From NCBI GenBank assembly GCA_905480225.1, contig CAJQPO010000063.1, forward strand, positions 1-40,072: a stretch of 40,072 bases of DNA, written 5' to 3'. The DNA comes from an uncultured Flavobacteriales bacterium (GTDB taxonomy: Bacteria; Bacteroidota; Bacteroidia; Flavobacteriales_D; Parvicellaceae). A program made the translations under genes and the position numbers. The stretch's first letter is position 1, and each line of letters opens with the position of its first letter. Of the stretch, positions 23,239-33,000 are shown piece after piece. The notes under the pieces were generated by a model. That model ran no database searches. It saw only the letters and a program-made list of their open reading frames with translations, and was not told where the DNA came from.

Positions 23239-24210
23239 TTATTCCTCCATATCGAACTTTCCAACGATATTATAATTTTTAAATCCTCCAATTACCCTTC
23301 CACCAATTAGGTTGTTTTCAATCCAGCTTACAACTCTGTACTTGGTTTTTTCATGTTTATGTTTGGGTCGATTTGAATTCCTTGAACCATTATACTGTAG
23401 GAGGTTGTCCCAATCGTGTTTGTTAATCCAGTCCTCCATAACACGCGGGTGTTCACCATTGAAAGTATTTAGCTTATGCAGTGGTCCATAATCATGTGTG
23501 TCTGGTTCATTTTTCATAAACGATGCTGTTGCCTCTTCCCCACGATAAGAATTGCTGTTTTTCTTGGTTTTTTTTGTCATTAGTGCAGGAGGTCGCACAT
23601 ACCCATAATGGAAAATGTATGCTTTCAGTTCAATGACATTTAACTTTCTACAACCCTCCTTCTTCTGATAGTCTTCGAATGTACCATCATGCTGTTCAAA
23701 CCACCTAAATGATTGCGCATCTTTCCAGCTGTGGATTTTTGAATCATTTCGGATAACCCTGATTTCTTTTTTATACCATACATGATCATTATGATAATGC
23801 TTGTAATCTCCCCAAAAGTGATAGTAATTAAATAGAAATCCTTCAACCTCTTTTTGTTGATTGAAGTGTTCACATGCAGCCTTAATCACGGGTAGGTTTG
23901 ATTCATGTATCGCCTCATCACATTGGATATAGAAAAGCCAATCTCCAGTACAATTCTGCTTCGCAATATCTGTTTGTCTGGCAAATTCTGTGTTTCTTGT
24001 ATAAGTAGATGTATCCCAAACGGTATGTACAATCCTAATTTTATCAGAACCTATGCTATTTATCAGTTCAAGCGTATTGTCATCTGAATCATTGTCACCC
24101 AAAGCTATGACAAACTCATCGCATATCGGCAGTATGGAAAGGATTGCCTCCTTTGCCGGAATGTATAGCTTACTCGCATTTTTAACAAAAGTGAACCCAC
24201 TAATTTTCAT
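23239..24210 (-). CDS. Family 2 glycosyltransferase
   Basis: A 323-residue GT-A fold glycosyltransferase, probably cytoplasmic. The nucleotide-sugar part begins at the N-terminus (ISGFTFVKNASKLYIPAKEA, DEFVIALGDNDSDDNTLELI), with an acidic motif IQCDEAI in place of the usual DxD (about 116-122). The region after 150 (YYHFWGDYKHYHNDHVWYKKEIR, KDAQSFRWFEQHDGTF) suggests the acceptor half. No membrane segment is seen. It diverges from a second family 2 enzyme with only 42 bases between the ATGs, and both lie next to an O-antigen ligase-type gene, so a role in lipopolysaccharide or other surface glycan is likely. Donor and acceptor unknown. Confidence 0.85.
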   Translation of the reverse strand: MKISGFTFVKNASKLYIPAKEAILSILPICDEFVIALGDNDSDDNTLELINSIGSDKIRIVHTVWDTSTYTRNTEFARQTDIAKQNCTGDWLFYIQCDEAIHESNLPVIKAACEHFNQQKEVEGFLFNYYHFWGDYKHYHNDHVWYKKEIRVIRNDSKIHSWKDAQSFRWFEQHDGTFEDYQKKEGCRKLNVIELKAYIFHYGYVRPPALMTKKTKKNSNSYRGEEATASFMKNEPDTHDYGPLHKLNTFNGEHPRVMEDWINKHDWDNLLQYNGSRNSNRPKHKHEKTKYRVVSWIENNLIGGRVIGGFKNYNIVGKFDMEE

Positions 24211-24236
24211 ACTGCGTAAAGCTAAGTCGATTTCCG

Positions 24237-24244
24237 TAACTTTG
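24237..24244 (+). promoter_or_regulatory. Candidate -7 box for the plus-strand glycosyltransferase (TAACTTTG)
   Basis: Perfect match to TAnnTTTG located 8 bases before the ATG at 24253, in the 42-base divergent gap. Transcription starting a normal distance downstream would give a leaderless or nearly leaderless mRNA. No clear -33 TTTG is seen. Confidence 0.4.
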
Positions 24245-24252
24245 AACTATTG

Positions 24253-25017
24253 ATGCCAAAATCAGTTCAAATATCAGTCGTTATCATTGCGTTCAACGAA
24301 GAACGAAATATTGGTCGATGTATTGATAGTGTTAAAGAAATTGCCGATGATATTGTTGTTGTAGATTCATTTTCAAAAGACAATACCGAAGAAATCTGTT
24401 CAGAGAAAAATGCTCGTTTTATCCAGCACCCATTTGAAGGACATATAGAACAAAAAAATTGGGCAATTACACAAGCCAAACATCAATATGTACTGTCTCT
24501 TGATGCAGATGAAGCCCTTGATGAGCAATTAATCAGTGAAATTTCTTTTATAAAATCAAATTGGACTCACGACGGTTATTCAATGAATCGTCTAAATCAA
24601 TTTTGTGGGAAATGGATTAAACATGGGGGGTGGTATCCTGATAAAAAGTTGCGTTTGTGGGATTCTAGTAAAGGAAAATGGGGCGGCACCAATCCTCATG
24701 ATTGTTTCCAATTAAATGAATCAAGCACCATTAAACATATTCAAGGCGACTTGCTTCACTACACCTACTATGAAGTTAATGAGCACATACGGCAAATTAA
24801 TTACTTCACAGATATTGCTGCTCAAGCCTATTACAACAAAGGGAAAAGATCTGATTTGATTAAAATTTATATTAAACCAAGACTTCTTTTTCTTAAAATG
24901 TACGTACTCAAACTTGGCTTTCTTGATGGGTATTACGGTTGGGTAATTGCCAAAAACTCAGCCCATTCTACTTTCTTGAAATATGTGAAACTACGTGAAA
25001 TACAACGAAGAAATTAA
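24253..25017 (+). CDS. Family 2 glycosyltransferase, WaaE/KdtX-like
   Basis: A 254-residue GT-A enzyme. Motifs: ISVVIIAFNEERNIGRCIDS at the N-terminus, IVVVDSFSKDNTEEI, then the DxD motif LSLDADEAL at about 78-86, and HGGWYPDKKLRLW in the acceptor part. This pattern is that of the WaaE/KdtX (LPS core beta-1,4-glucosyltransferase) group, which adds sugars to the inner core. The chosen start is ATG 24253; a TTG directly before it would add one Met. Its stop overlaps the stop of the opposing O-antigen ligase gene by 4 bases (25014-25017), so the two genes are tail to tail. Confidence 0.88.
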   Translation: MPKSVQISVVIIAFNEERNIGRCIDSVKEIADDIVVVDSFSKDNTEEICSEKNARFIQHPFEGHIEQKNWAITQAKHQYVLSLDADEALDEQLISEISFIKSNWTHDGYSMNRLNQFCGKWIKHGGWYPDKKLRLWDSSKGKWGGTNPHDCFQLNESSTIKHIQGDLLHYTYYEVNEHIRQINYFTDIAAQAYYNKGKRSDLIKIYIKPRLLFLKMYVLKLGFLDGYYGWVIAKNSAHSTFLKYVKLREIQRRN

Positions 25018-26573
25018 TGCGCTTTGCTTGTCTTAAATCCTTGAAATATTAGCCAGCAATTAAAAAATCCAAAAAACGTAACCCCAGGTTGCGTTTCTAA
25101 CGTGTTTTCAGCTAAAAAAGAAAGAATCGCAATTAAGAAAAAAGACAAGTAAATAAAATTTCTGTTCTCTTTTCTCAATATCGGACTGAACAACGCAACC
25201 ACAAAAATAATGAACCCAATCAGTCCTGTTTTGACCCAAGTTGAAAGGAATTCATTGTGCGATCCTAAGCGCCAGTTCTGATGAAGTATTGAGTTCGTTT
25301 TGTCATACATTTTTTGCATTTCTAACTTTCCATCACCCGTACCGACTCCAAATAAAATGTTTTCTGAAATTAATGCCTTGGCTGTTTTCCAAAACTCTAA
25401 GCGCATAATTACACTATTGCCACTTGGATTTTGACCATTGATATAAGAATCTATTTCCCAAAATATCTCATTTAATCGCTTGTTAATTCCGAATTTAAGT
25501 TCGACTGAAGAGGGGTTACCCGCTTCAATTTCTGCAATTTCATCGATAGTCAAAGACTCCACACCATCTCTGTCTTTGCACAACCCTTTCGAAGTTAAAT
25601 ATCGAATCAATGTCCCCATTACGGGTTGCCCTTTTTCGTCACTGCCTTTCACGTCTACATTAGAACGTTCATTCCACGCTGTTTTCAATCCATGATAATG
25701 AATGTTGCGCCATACATAATTGTTGTTTTCGACCTGCGTATTTTCCATGTCATGAAAATAAACATCTCCAGAGGCAGTACCAGATAAAGGTGAGTTGCAC
25801 ACTTTTTCGCTTACTCTGAAATAATCTTTTTTTGCCTTCCAGACGTACATCACGCCACCAAAAACAACTACTACAGAAGTGAAAAAGCCCACATATCTTA
25901 ACCACGTTATACTTGTGTTTTTGAGTGAATAAACGCCAAGAAATCCAACAAGAATAAACAGTATAACAAAACCCGTAGCAGATTGAATTAAATACAAAAA
26001 CCCAATAAACCAAAGGATGCCCAAAGAAATTAGCAGCCGGTATGCTTTCTCAGAAAGAATAAAATAAATAGAGAGAACTATGGCAACGCAAATAAGTAAA
26101 CTTAGCCTGATATGAGAAATGAAAATAGAAATATTGCGAACATCTGTAATATCAAGACTGGTAGGTATCCACTCTAAATAAACACCGACACTAATGAAGG
26201 TACTCACCAATGTAGCTAGTACAAAAAGCCTTGCAATCAAAGTAAGTTCCTTTTCTCTAAACCTCGGAATGCTTCCCAAAACAATTGGAAATAACAATAA
26301 CGGAAGCCTTATTCTGAGTTCTTTTAGCCCTTCGTTTAAATCAGAAGTGCCTACCATCCAGAAAACATAAATGAAAAAAAGAAATGTCAAAAGCAATGCC
26401 AGTTTATCCGATTTAAGTTTTTGAAATTTTACTTTGAAATTGCCCTCTAAAACCCAGTTCACCGCTAGCGTAATTGACGATATACTCATTAAAAATTCAG
26501 AGGTAGACAAGCCAACAACCAAGATCATAATGGCTGCTAGGTAAATAGAATAATGAGCGCGTTGTCCTAACAA
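25014..26573 (-). CDS. O-antigen ligase/polymerase-type membrane protein (Wzy_C family)
   Basis: A 519-residue polytopic protein with about 11-12 hydrophobic helices. The long periplasmic loop (about 250-405) lies between two helix groups, as in O-antigen ligases (WaaL) and polymerases (Wzy). The end of the loop has MRLEFWKTAKALI and, further on, GSHNEFL, matching the Arg and His that are functionally important in this family. The loop is large (CNSPLSGTASGDVYFHDMEN and following). It could join O-antigen to lipid A-core, polymerise a glycan, or glycosylate proteins; the sequence does not decide. It starts 3 bases after the processing protease gene, so it ends the rnpA-ctp unit. Confidence 0.85.
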   Translation of the reverse strand: MLGQRAHYSIYLAAIMILVVGLSTSEFLMSISSITLAVNWVLEGNFKVKFQKLKSDKLALLLTFLFFIYVFWMVGTSDLNEGLKELRIRLPLLLFPIVLGSIPRFREKELTLIARLFVLATLVSTFISVGVYLEWIPTSLDITDVRNISIFISHIRLSLLICVAIVLSIYFILSEKAYRLLISLGILWFIGFLYLIQSATGFVILFILVGFLGVYSLKNTSITWLRYVGFFTSVVVVFGGVMYVWKAKKDYFRVSEKVCNSPLSGTASGDVYFHDMENTQVENNNYVWRNIHYHGLKTAWNERSNVDVKGSDEKGQPVMGTLIRYLTSKGLCKDRDGVESLTIDEIAEIEAGNPSSVELKFGINKRLNEIFWEIDSYINGQNPSGNSVIMRLEFWKTAKALISENILFGVGTGDGKLEMQKMYDKTNSILHQNWRLGSHNEFLSTWVKTGLIGFIIFVVALFSPILRKENRNFIYLSFFLIAILSFLAENTLETQPGVTFFGFFNCWLIFQGFKTSKAH

Positions 26574-26576
26574 ATC

Positions 26577-28271
26577 TTATTCTTTGACCGTTCCTGCTAA
26601 TATTTGCGTGTAGCGCGTACTGTCCGTAAGTACTTCCATGGCCGTTTTAATGTACGGATCACTCTTAACAGAGGCTTCAATTCTTCCGTTTTGATAATAA
26701 TACCGGGAAACTATCTCATTTTCCAATAGCTCAATAATTTCTTCCTGATAACGTTCTAAATCGACTGATTTATCTGCTGTTAGTTTAGAGCGTAGCGCTT
26801 CAATTTCACTCTTTGCATCTTCGTAATACTTCTCTTCTTTAGCAACGTCCGTAAACGCAGCTAAGTACTCTTCAGATTCATTTTTATACTCATAATTTTT
26901 GTCCTTCAAAAAGTTGGTGAAATCTGTATATATCTCGTTATTAACTCTAAATGATTTAGCGGACTGAATACTGTCGTATTTATGTCTAAATATTGTTGCA
27001 TAATCAAATATCAAAGACTTACCAATTAAAGTGCCAGTCAGCCTACTATACATTCCTGGTTCAACAACAACATCCGGATCAATGCCTCTACCATCTTTAA
27101 CATCTCGGCCATTCTTAGTTTTGAAAAGGGTTATTAACGAATCCTCAACGGCCGTACCTCTTCCGTCATCATTTACATCAGAGTAATCTAATCGCTGTAT
27201 GCACCTTCCTGATGGCGTATAATACTTGGCAATAGTTAACTTCACTTTTGCATTGTATTGCAAATTCTTGGTTTGCTGCACCAGACCTTTACCGTAGGAA
27301 TTCATTCCAATCACTACCCCTCTGTCAAGGTCTTGCAAAGATCCAGCAACAATTTCAGAAGCAGATGCCGAATAACCATCAATCAAGACTACTACGGGCA
27401 TCTCCGTATTCCAGGGCTGATTTTGAGTACTATAGGTTCTGTTCACTTCTTCTACTCTGCCTTTTGTTTCAACGACTACTGTATTCTTATCAATAAAAAA
27501 ATTAACAATATTTACCGCTTCATTCAAAAGCCCTCCACCATTTCCTCTTAAATCCAAAATTAACTTACTCATTCCTTCATTTTGAAGCTCTCGTATAGCT
27601 GTTTCAACATTCTGACTAGCTGTATTTGTAAATGAATTTAGTTTCACATATCCAACCGCTGATTTTTCATCAATAATTCCAGCATATGGAACTTCGGGTA
27701 ATTTCACATTTTCTCTAATCAATTCTACAGTAGAAATCAATCCATTTCGGTCAATTTCTATAGAAAGGGGCGTACCAGACTGTCCTTTCAATAAGGAGCT
27801 TACGTCTTCGGTACTTTTACCTTTCATTTCCTTACCGTCTACTTTAATAATCTTGTCTCCCGCATGAAGTCCTGCCTTTTGAGCTGGATAGCCATCGTAT
27901 GGCTCAGTAACAATAATAAAATCCCCAGATTTGCGAATCATCGAACCAATCCCCCCGTACTCTCCAGTAGTCATTAATCGATAATCTTCAATTTTTGATT
28001 CCGGTATATAATTCGTGTACGGATCTAAAGACTTTAACATCGCATCGAGACCGGTTTTCATGAATTTCCCAGGTTCAACTTCTTCAACATAATAGAGATC
28101 AATTTCTTTATAGACAGAACTGAATATGCTGAGGTTTTTTGAAATTTCAAAAAGGTCTGAACTCGACCGAGCTGAAAAAGAAAAAAGAAGCGGAATTGCA
28201 ATTCCTGCTATAATAAAAGAAGCCACAATACTTGGCTTTTTCAATAAAGAAAAAATATTTTTAATCTGCAT
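26577..28271 (-). CDS. S41 C-terminal processing peptidase (CtpA/Prc type)
   Basis: A 564-residue exported serine protease. The N-terminal hydrophobic segment (SIVASFIIAGIAIPLLFSFS, about 14-33) is a signal or anchor. A PDZ domain spans about 95-180 (GGIGSMIRKSGDFIIVTEP, GLHAGDKIIKVDGKEM). The S41 core has KLILDLRGNGGGLLNEAV and the catalytic dyad region DGYSASASEIVAGSL with Ser303 and GMNSYGKGLVQQ with Lys328. The C-terminal part (about 400-564) is charged and partly helical. The ATG overlaps the rnpA stop by 11 bases, a placement I recall as common in Bacteroidota. Substrates are unknown; it likely trims envelope proteins at their C-termini. Confidence 0.96.
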   Translation of the reverse strand: MQIKNIFSLLKKPSIVASFIIAGIAIPLLFSFSARSSSDLFEISKNLSIFSSVYKEIDLYYVEEVEPGKFMKTGLDAMLKSLDPYTNYIPESKIEDYRLMTTGEYGGIGSMIRKSGDFIIVTEPYDGYPAQKAGLHAGDKIIKVDGKEMKGKSTEDVSSLLKGQSGTPLSIEIDRNGLISTVELIRENVKLPEVPYAGIIDEKSAVGYVKLNSFTNTASQNVETAIRELQNEGMSKLILDLRGNGGGLLNEAVNIVNFFIDKNTVVVETKGRVEEVNRTYSTQNQPWNTEMPVVVLIDGYSASASEIVAGSLQDLDRGVVIGMNSYGKGLVQQTKNLQYNAKVKLTIAKYYTPSGRCIQRLDYSDVNDDGRGTAVEDSLITLFKTKNGRDVKDGRGIDPDVVVEPGMYSRLTGTLIGKSLIFDYATIFRHKYDSIQSAKSFRVNNEIYTDFTNFLKDKNYEYKNESEEYLAAFTDVAKEEKYYEDAKSEIEALRSKLTADKSVDLERYQEEIIELLENEIVSRYYYQNGRIEASVKSDPYIKTAMEVLTDSTRYTQILAGTVKE

Positions 28272-28668
28272 TACTTAACTCTATTTTAAGTTCATTTTCT
28301 AAACGCGATAAAGCTACGATTATTTTATCTTGAAGCTCTTTCTGAGTGCTTTCGTTATTGTCTCTGTAGAGAATGAAAAGCGCCAATTGTTTTTCTGATT
28401 TTAACACGGTATCAAATAGACCTGTTTTCTGAAGCCGATATGCCTCTTTAATCAATCTTCTGATTTTGTTTCTTGTCACGGCCTTTTTAAACTTCTTTTT
28501 CGGAACTGAGAATCCAACCTGAATCGGCACTGAACTACTTAGTTTTTGAATTCTCCATAACAATACAAAAGGCCCGCTCTTTATCGAATTACCGGAACTA
28601 AATAGTTGTTCCATGATAACGCTACTTTTTAGGCGCTCTCTTTTCGATAATGTACGTTTTGTTGTCAC
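28261..28668 (-). CDS. rnpA: Ribonuclease P protein component
   Basis: A 135-residue basic protein subunit of RNase P, which removes 5' leaders from tRNA precursors. Signatures: TLSKRERLKSS and FSSGNSIKSGPF at the N-terminus, VPIQVGFSVPKKKFKKAVTR, and the RNR-like motif RNKIRRLIKEAYRL at about 76-89. It overlaps the processing protease by 11 bases and follows the amidohydrolase gene with 51 bases between them. rpmH, which is often next to rnpA elsewhere, is not in the window. Confidence 0.95.
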   Translation of the reverse strand: MTTKRTLSKRERLKSSVIMEQLFSSGNSIKSGPFVLLWRIQKLSSSVPIQVGFSVPKKKFKKAVTRNKIRRLIKEAYRLQKTGLFDTVLKSEKQLALFILYRDNNESTQKELQDKIIVALSRLENELKIELSNAD

Positions 28669-28719
28669 CTATTTTATTTGGGTTGACTGGTTTATGACCA
28701 ATCCATTGTATTGCCGCCT

Positions 28720-30036
28720 TTACTTCGCCAGACCGTATTTCATTTTGTACTTGTTATACAAATCATCTTGGTGATTGGTCAAACGCATAAATCTGCCTTG
28801 CACAAAAGCCTGTGTCAATTGATTTGTCCTCATGTCAAGCGCATCTCCTTTTGAGACAATTATGGTTGCGTCTTTTCCTTCCTCTAATGTCCCAACTCTA
28901 TTCGAAATCCCTAAAATCTCTGCTGCGTTTGATGTAATACTCGAAACAGCCTCCTCATAAGATAGTCCATAAGCAACTGCTGTTCCAGCATAAAACGGCA
29001 AATTTCGAGTGCCCATTTGTTCCATGTCACCAGCATTATTTAAACAAAATTTAACTCCAGCATCTTGTAATATTTTGGGCAGCTTATATGGTAGGTCAAT
29101 ATCTTCTTCTGCATACATTGGCAAACTATGTACACGTCTCAATACAACGGCAATGTTGTTGTTTTTTAAATTCTCTGCTACCAAGTAGCTATCATAACCC
29201 CCAACTAAAACCAAACGGTTCAAATTGAACATCTTCTTGAATGCTATTACATCTTGAATTTCTTTCACAAAATCTGTATGCACAAAAACACTTTTTACTC
29301 CATTGAAAACGGTCCTCATCCCCTCATAACGAAGGTCTTTATCGTCATGGAATTTCACGTCGTTGTATGCCTGAGCTACTTGCATAAATGCATTTAAATC
29401 CTGTACACTTTTATCATAACTCTTACTTTTCGTCCTTGACCTATTTTTCCAATCATATGAATACATTCGAGGCCAATTAATATGAATAGCATCGTCCATT
29501 TTATAGACAGCATCTTCCCAATTCCAACCATCAAAATGGACAACAGATGAAGTCCCTGAGATTCGTCCTCCACGAGGACATATTTGCCCTAAAAGCACCC
29601 CATTTGTTTTAACAGTGGCAGTTACTCTTGAATCCGTATTGAATGCAATGATGGAACGGACATGTGGATTCATCGTGCCAACTTCTTGTTGATCTCTGGT
29701 TGCTCTAACTGCACCGATTTCCTGCAAACCAAGGGTCGAATTAGGAGCAATGAACCCCGGGTAGACATGCTGTCCAGAAATATCAATAATGGTATCGTAT
29801 TCGTTTTCTTTTATCGTGATTAAAAGTGCATTCTTTACCATCGTAATTTTGCCCTTATGTATAGCGATGGCAGACTTATTTATCGTATCTCCATTTCCAA
29901 TATGTGCTTTTCCATTTAAAAGCAAAATACGCATCTCTGTTAATTCACCCGGCGCTTGTACTTGAGCAAGTGCCGAGATGGATACCAGCAATACAAAACC
30001 TACAGCTACTATTGACTTTTTTCTAATTACCATCAT
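28720..30036 (-). CDS. Amidohydrolase-fold exported protein lacking the metal ligands
   Basis: A 438-residue protein with a Sec signal peptide (SIVAVGFVLLVSISALAQVQ). It has the composite fold of amidohydrolases: an N-terminal beta sandwich (LLNGKAHIGNGDTINKSAIA), a barrel, and the C-terminal return (GISNRVGTLEEGKDATIIVS). The usual HxH after the first barrel strand is missing: GQHVYPGFIAPNSTLGLQEI shows Ala-Pro-Asn in its place, and I find no HxH or late Asp pair. So it is probably not a metal hydrolase. Start ATG 30036 is chosen, with the hydrophobic signal close behind; it overlaps the previous gene by 14 bases. It likely works with the larger neighbour, possibly as a partner subunit (inference). 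Confidence 0.82.
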   Translation of the reverse strand: MMVIRKKSIVAVGFVLLVSISALAQVQAPGELTEMRILLLNGKAHIGNGDTINKSAIAIHKGKITMVKNALLITIKENEYDTIIDISGQHVYPGFIAPNSTLGLQEIGAVRATRDQQEVGTMNPHVRSIIAFNTDSRVTATVKTNGVLLGQICPRGGRISGTSSVVHFDGWNWEDAVYKMDDAIHINWPRMYSYDWKNRSRTKSKSYDKSVQDLNAFMQVAQAYNDVKFHDDKDLRYEGMRTVFNGVKSVFVHTDFVKEIQDVIAFKKMFNLNRLVLVGGYDSYLVAENLKNNNIAVVLRRVHSLPMYAEEDIDLPYKLPKILQDAGVKFCLNNAGDMEQMGTRNLPFYAGTAVAYGLSYEEAVSSITSNAAEILGISNRVGTLEEGKDATIIVSKGDALDMRTNQLTQAFVQGRFMRLTNHQDDLYNKYKMKYGLAK

Positions 30037-33000
30037 CGGAAAATACATTGCAATTATGAATTCTATTCTTTTTCTCTTTTATGGGTTGTGTTTCTTCTCC
30101 CCCTAATTTTGCTTTAAGCATTTTGGCTATTAAACGAGTTCTTTCTGAAGCAATTTTTGTCCGCTGCAGTTTATCCATATTTTTATCAAATAGAATGTAA
30201 CCGTCAACTATCGTCTGTTCTGGTTTTGCATAGACCGATAATGGGTGCTTACTCCAAACCACCACATCTGCATCTTTTCCCACCTTCAAACTTCCTACCC
30301 GATCATCAATGTGTAACAGTTTGGCGGGATTGAGAGTTACCATTTTTAATGCATCTTCTTCACTCATGCCGCCATACTTGATTCCCTTTGCCGCCTCTTG
30401 ATTCAGTCTTCTCGCCATTTCTGCATCATCAGAATTAACGGCTGTTATCACTCCCATTTCATTTAAAAGACTCGCATTATGCGGAATCGCATCTCGTACT
30501 TCATATTTGTACGCCCACCAGTCAGAAAATGTAGAACCTCCAGCGCCATGTGCCTTCATCTTATCGGCCACCTTATAACCTTCTAATATGTGTGTGAATG
30601 TATTTAAAGTGAAACCCATGGAGTCAGCCACTTTCATTAACATATTGATTTCTGACTGAACGTAAGAATGACAGGATATATACCGCTCTTTGTTTAATAT
30701 CTGCGCTAATGTTTCTAGTTCAAGATCCCGCCTTGGAGGTATCGTAATTGTCGCATTCTTTTTACTCAATTTTAACGAATTATATTCACTCCATTTGGTA
30801 TCATATGCCTTGGCCCGTAAAAAATGATCATAGTAAACTTGTTCCACTCCCATTCTCGTTTGCGGAAACCGAACCGTGTTATAAGAACCCCAATTGCTTT
30901 GTTTTACATTTTCTCCTAGTGCAAATTTGATAAATAACGGCATGTTTTTGTATTTCATCTCCTCAGGTGTCCAGCCCCACTTCAATTTGATTATGGCACT
31001 TTGACCACCAATAGGATTTGCAGATCCGTGTAATAATTGTGAAGAAGTTACTCCTCCAGCGAGTTGACGGTATATATTAATGTCATCGGAATTAACCACG
31101 CTCGCTATGCTCACTTCTGCAGAAGAAGCTTGGCCACTTTCATTAACGCCTCGGGAAACTGCAATATGTGAATGCTCATCAATTATACCAGCAGTAACGT
31201 GTTTGCCCTTTCCATCTATAACAATAGTGCGTGCATCAACAAGATCAAGAACTTCACCAATTGCCTTAATCTTACCATCCTGCAGTAAAATATCCATCCC
31301 CTCCAAAACACCCTCTGCTTCATTCGTCCAAATCGTTGCATCTTTAATTAGAACATTCCGTAAAGCGGGCAGCGAATCTAAACCATAAGCCATCAGTGGG
31401 AATGTAATCGATCCTGTTTTTGAAGTATCTATTTTTAAGGTTTCTTTAACCTTCGTTTCCTTGTCTTTAAAATCGGCTGTCTTTATTGCTGCCCACATTG
31501 CCCACGAACCATCGGGCAACGTACCATTTCCTTCCCACAAGCCACTATTTGAATGTATTGTTCCTGCCAAAGAATAGAAGGCGTCCATCAACTTATAACT
31601 CAAGGCAACTTGTTGGTCTTTTACTGAAATCAAAGCTTTAACTTTCTTTCTTTTTGTCACTTTTATGGGCTTATTAGTACCCTCACTTAGCACTAAATCC
31701 CCACTTTTATCGACACTGTCCACCACAAAGTTGTATTCAATACTCGCAGTTGGTTTTGCTATAGATCCTGCAACAATCAGCGACCTGTCACTCTCGGCTA
31801 CTTTTAATTTATAACTACCCCTGAGGTCAATTAAGTTCTCAGAATTAATTACAAACTTGTTTCCCTGAATCCAATTAGAATAGAGAACCGTTTCTTTATC
31901 AAACAAATTCCCCGAAGTGACCAAAAAATTAGCATACATGCCAACCCGTAATCCACCAACTAAATCTTGGGCACCAATTATTTTCGCAGGGACTGTTGTT
32001 AGAGCAGCTAATGCATCGCTTTCCGTCAATCCTTGCGCCATCGCCTTGCTTATATTCAATTTAAAATCACTTGGCTTTTTTAAGCCATCTGTTGTAATGG
32101 CAAATTCAACACCACCATTTACGAGTAACACTGGATTTCTTGGTGCGAGCTCCCAATGCTTCATTTGTGTAAGGCTAATAAATCTGGCTGCATAAGGATC
32201 AGAAACATCAAATGGCTTTGGAAAATTAATAGGCACAATAATCGAGCCTCCAGTTGCTTTTATCTCAGACATTCTTTGATATTCATCGCCAGCTCCCTTA
32301 AAAATAAATTGATGACCAAATTCGTCACCAATTGCATCTGCACGAAGGATATTTAATTTATCGTTAGCCTCAAATATTTTAGGCAATTGAATGGTTTCTT
32401 GGAATGCACCAAGTGATAGATCTAGTGGTAGATTATCTTTTTTATTCTGATAATAAATCCCATCGTAAAAGGTTTGTCTTAAAAGAGCAATAATTCCCAT
32501 TAAAGAGGAAGGGTAAGATTGCTTAGAAGAACCCTTAGTAAAAGAAAAATGTGTCGCGACCTCAGGTTTTATTATTAAACCACGTTCTGAACCTTGATTT
32601 AAAGTAATTAATGAAGAAGTACCTCTTACTATCCCATCCTTGTTATGGCTTAACACCGTTCCAAATCCCATCTCCCTTAGTTCTTTGGCCTTTTTTTCAT
32701 TCGCAGTAAAGTGCTTGGCTGTACTATATTCTGGCTTTACCGATTCATTCCATCCAAATGCACCATTTTTACGAGATTCTAATTGTGGTCCTTGACCCAC
32801 ACTTTTAGGTTTAGTTTTTGGCTGCCCGTAATCTGAATATATATCAATAAAAGATGGATAAATGTGCTTCCCCTTAAGATCCACTATTACAGTGCCTTTG
32901 GGTAAACTCATGACCGTACCAACTTTAACAAATTTGCCATTGCGTACCAACAATGTGCCCTTTGAGCTAATGGACTGACCCAAATGAAGTGTTGCGTTAG

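Noticed and set aside
31080-31388. Plus-strand ORF of 102 residues inside the double amidohydrolase gene
   Set aside because: Antisense shadow; the minus-strand frame carries the catalytic HxH here.
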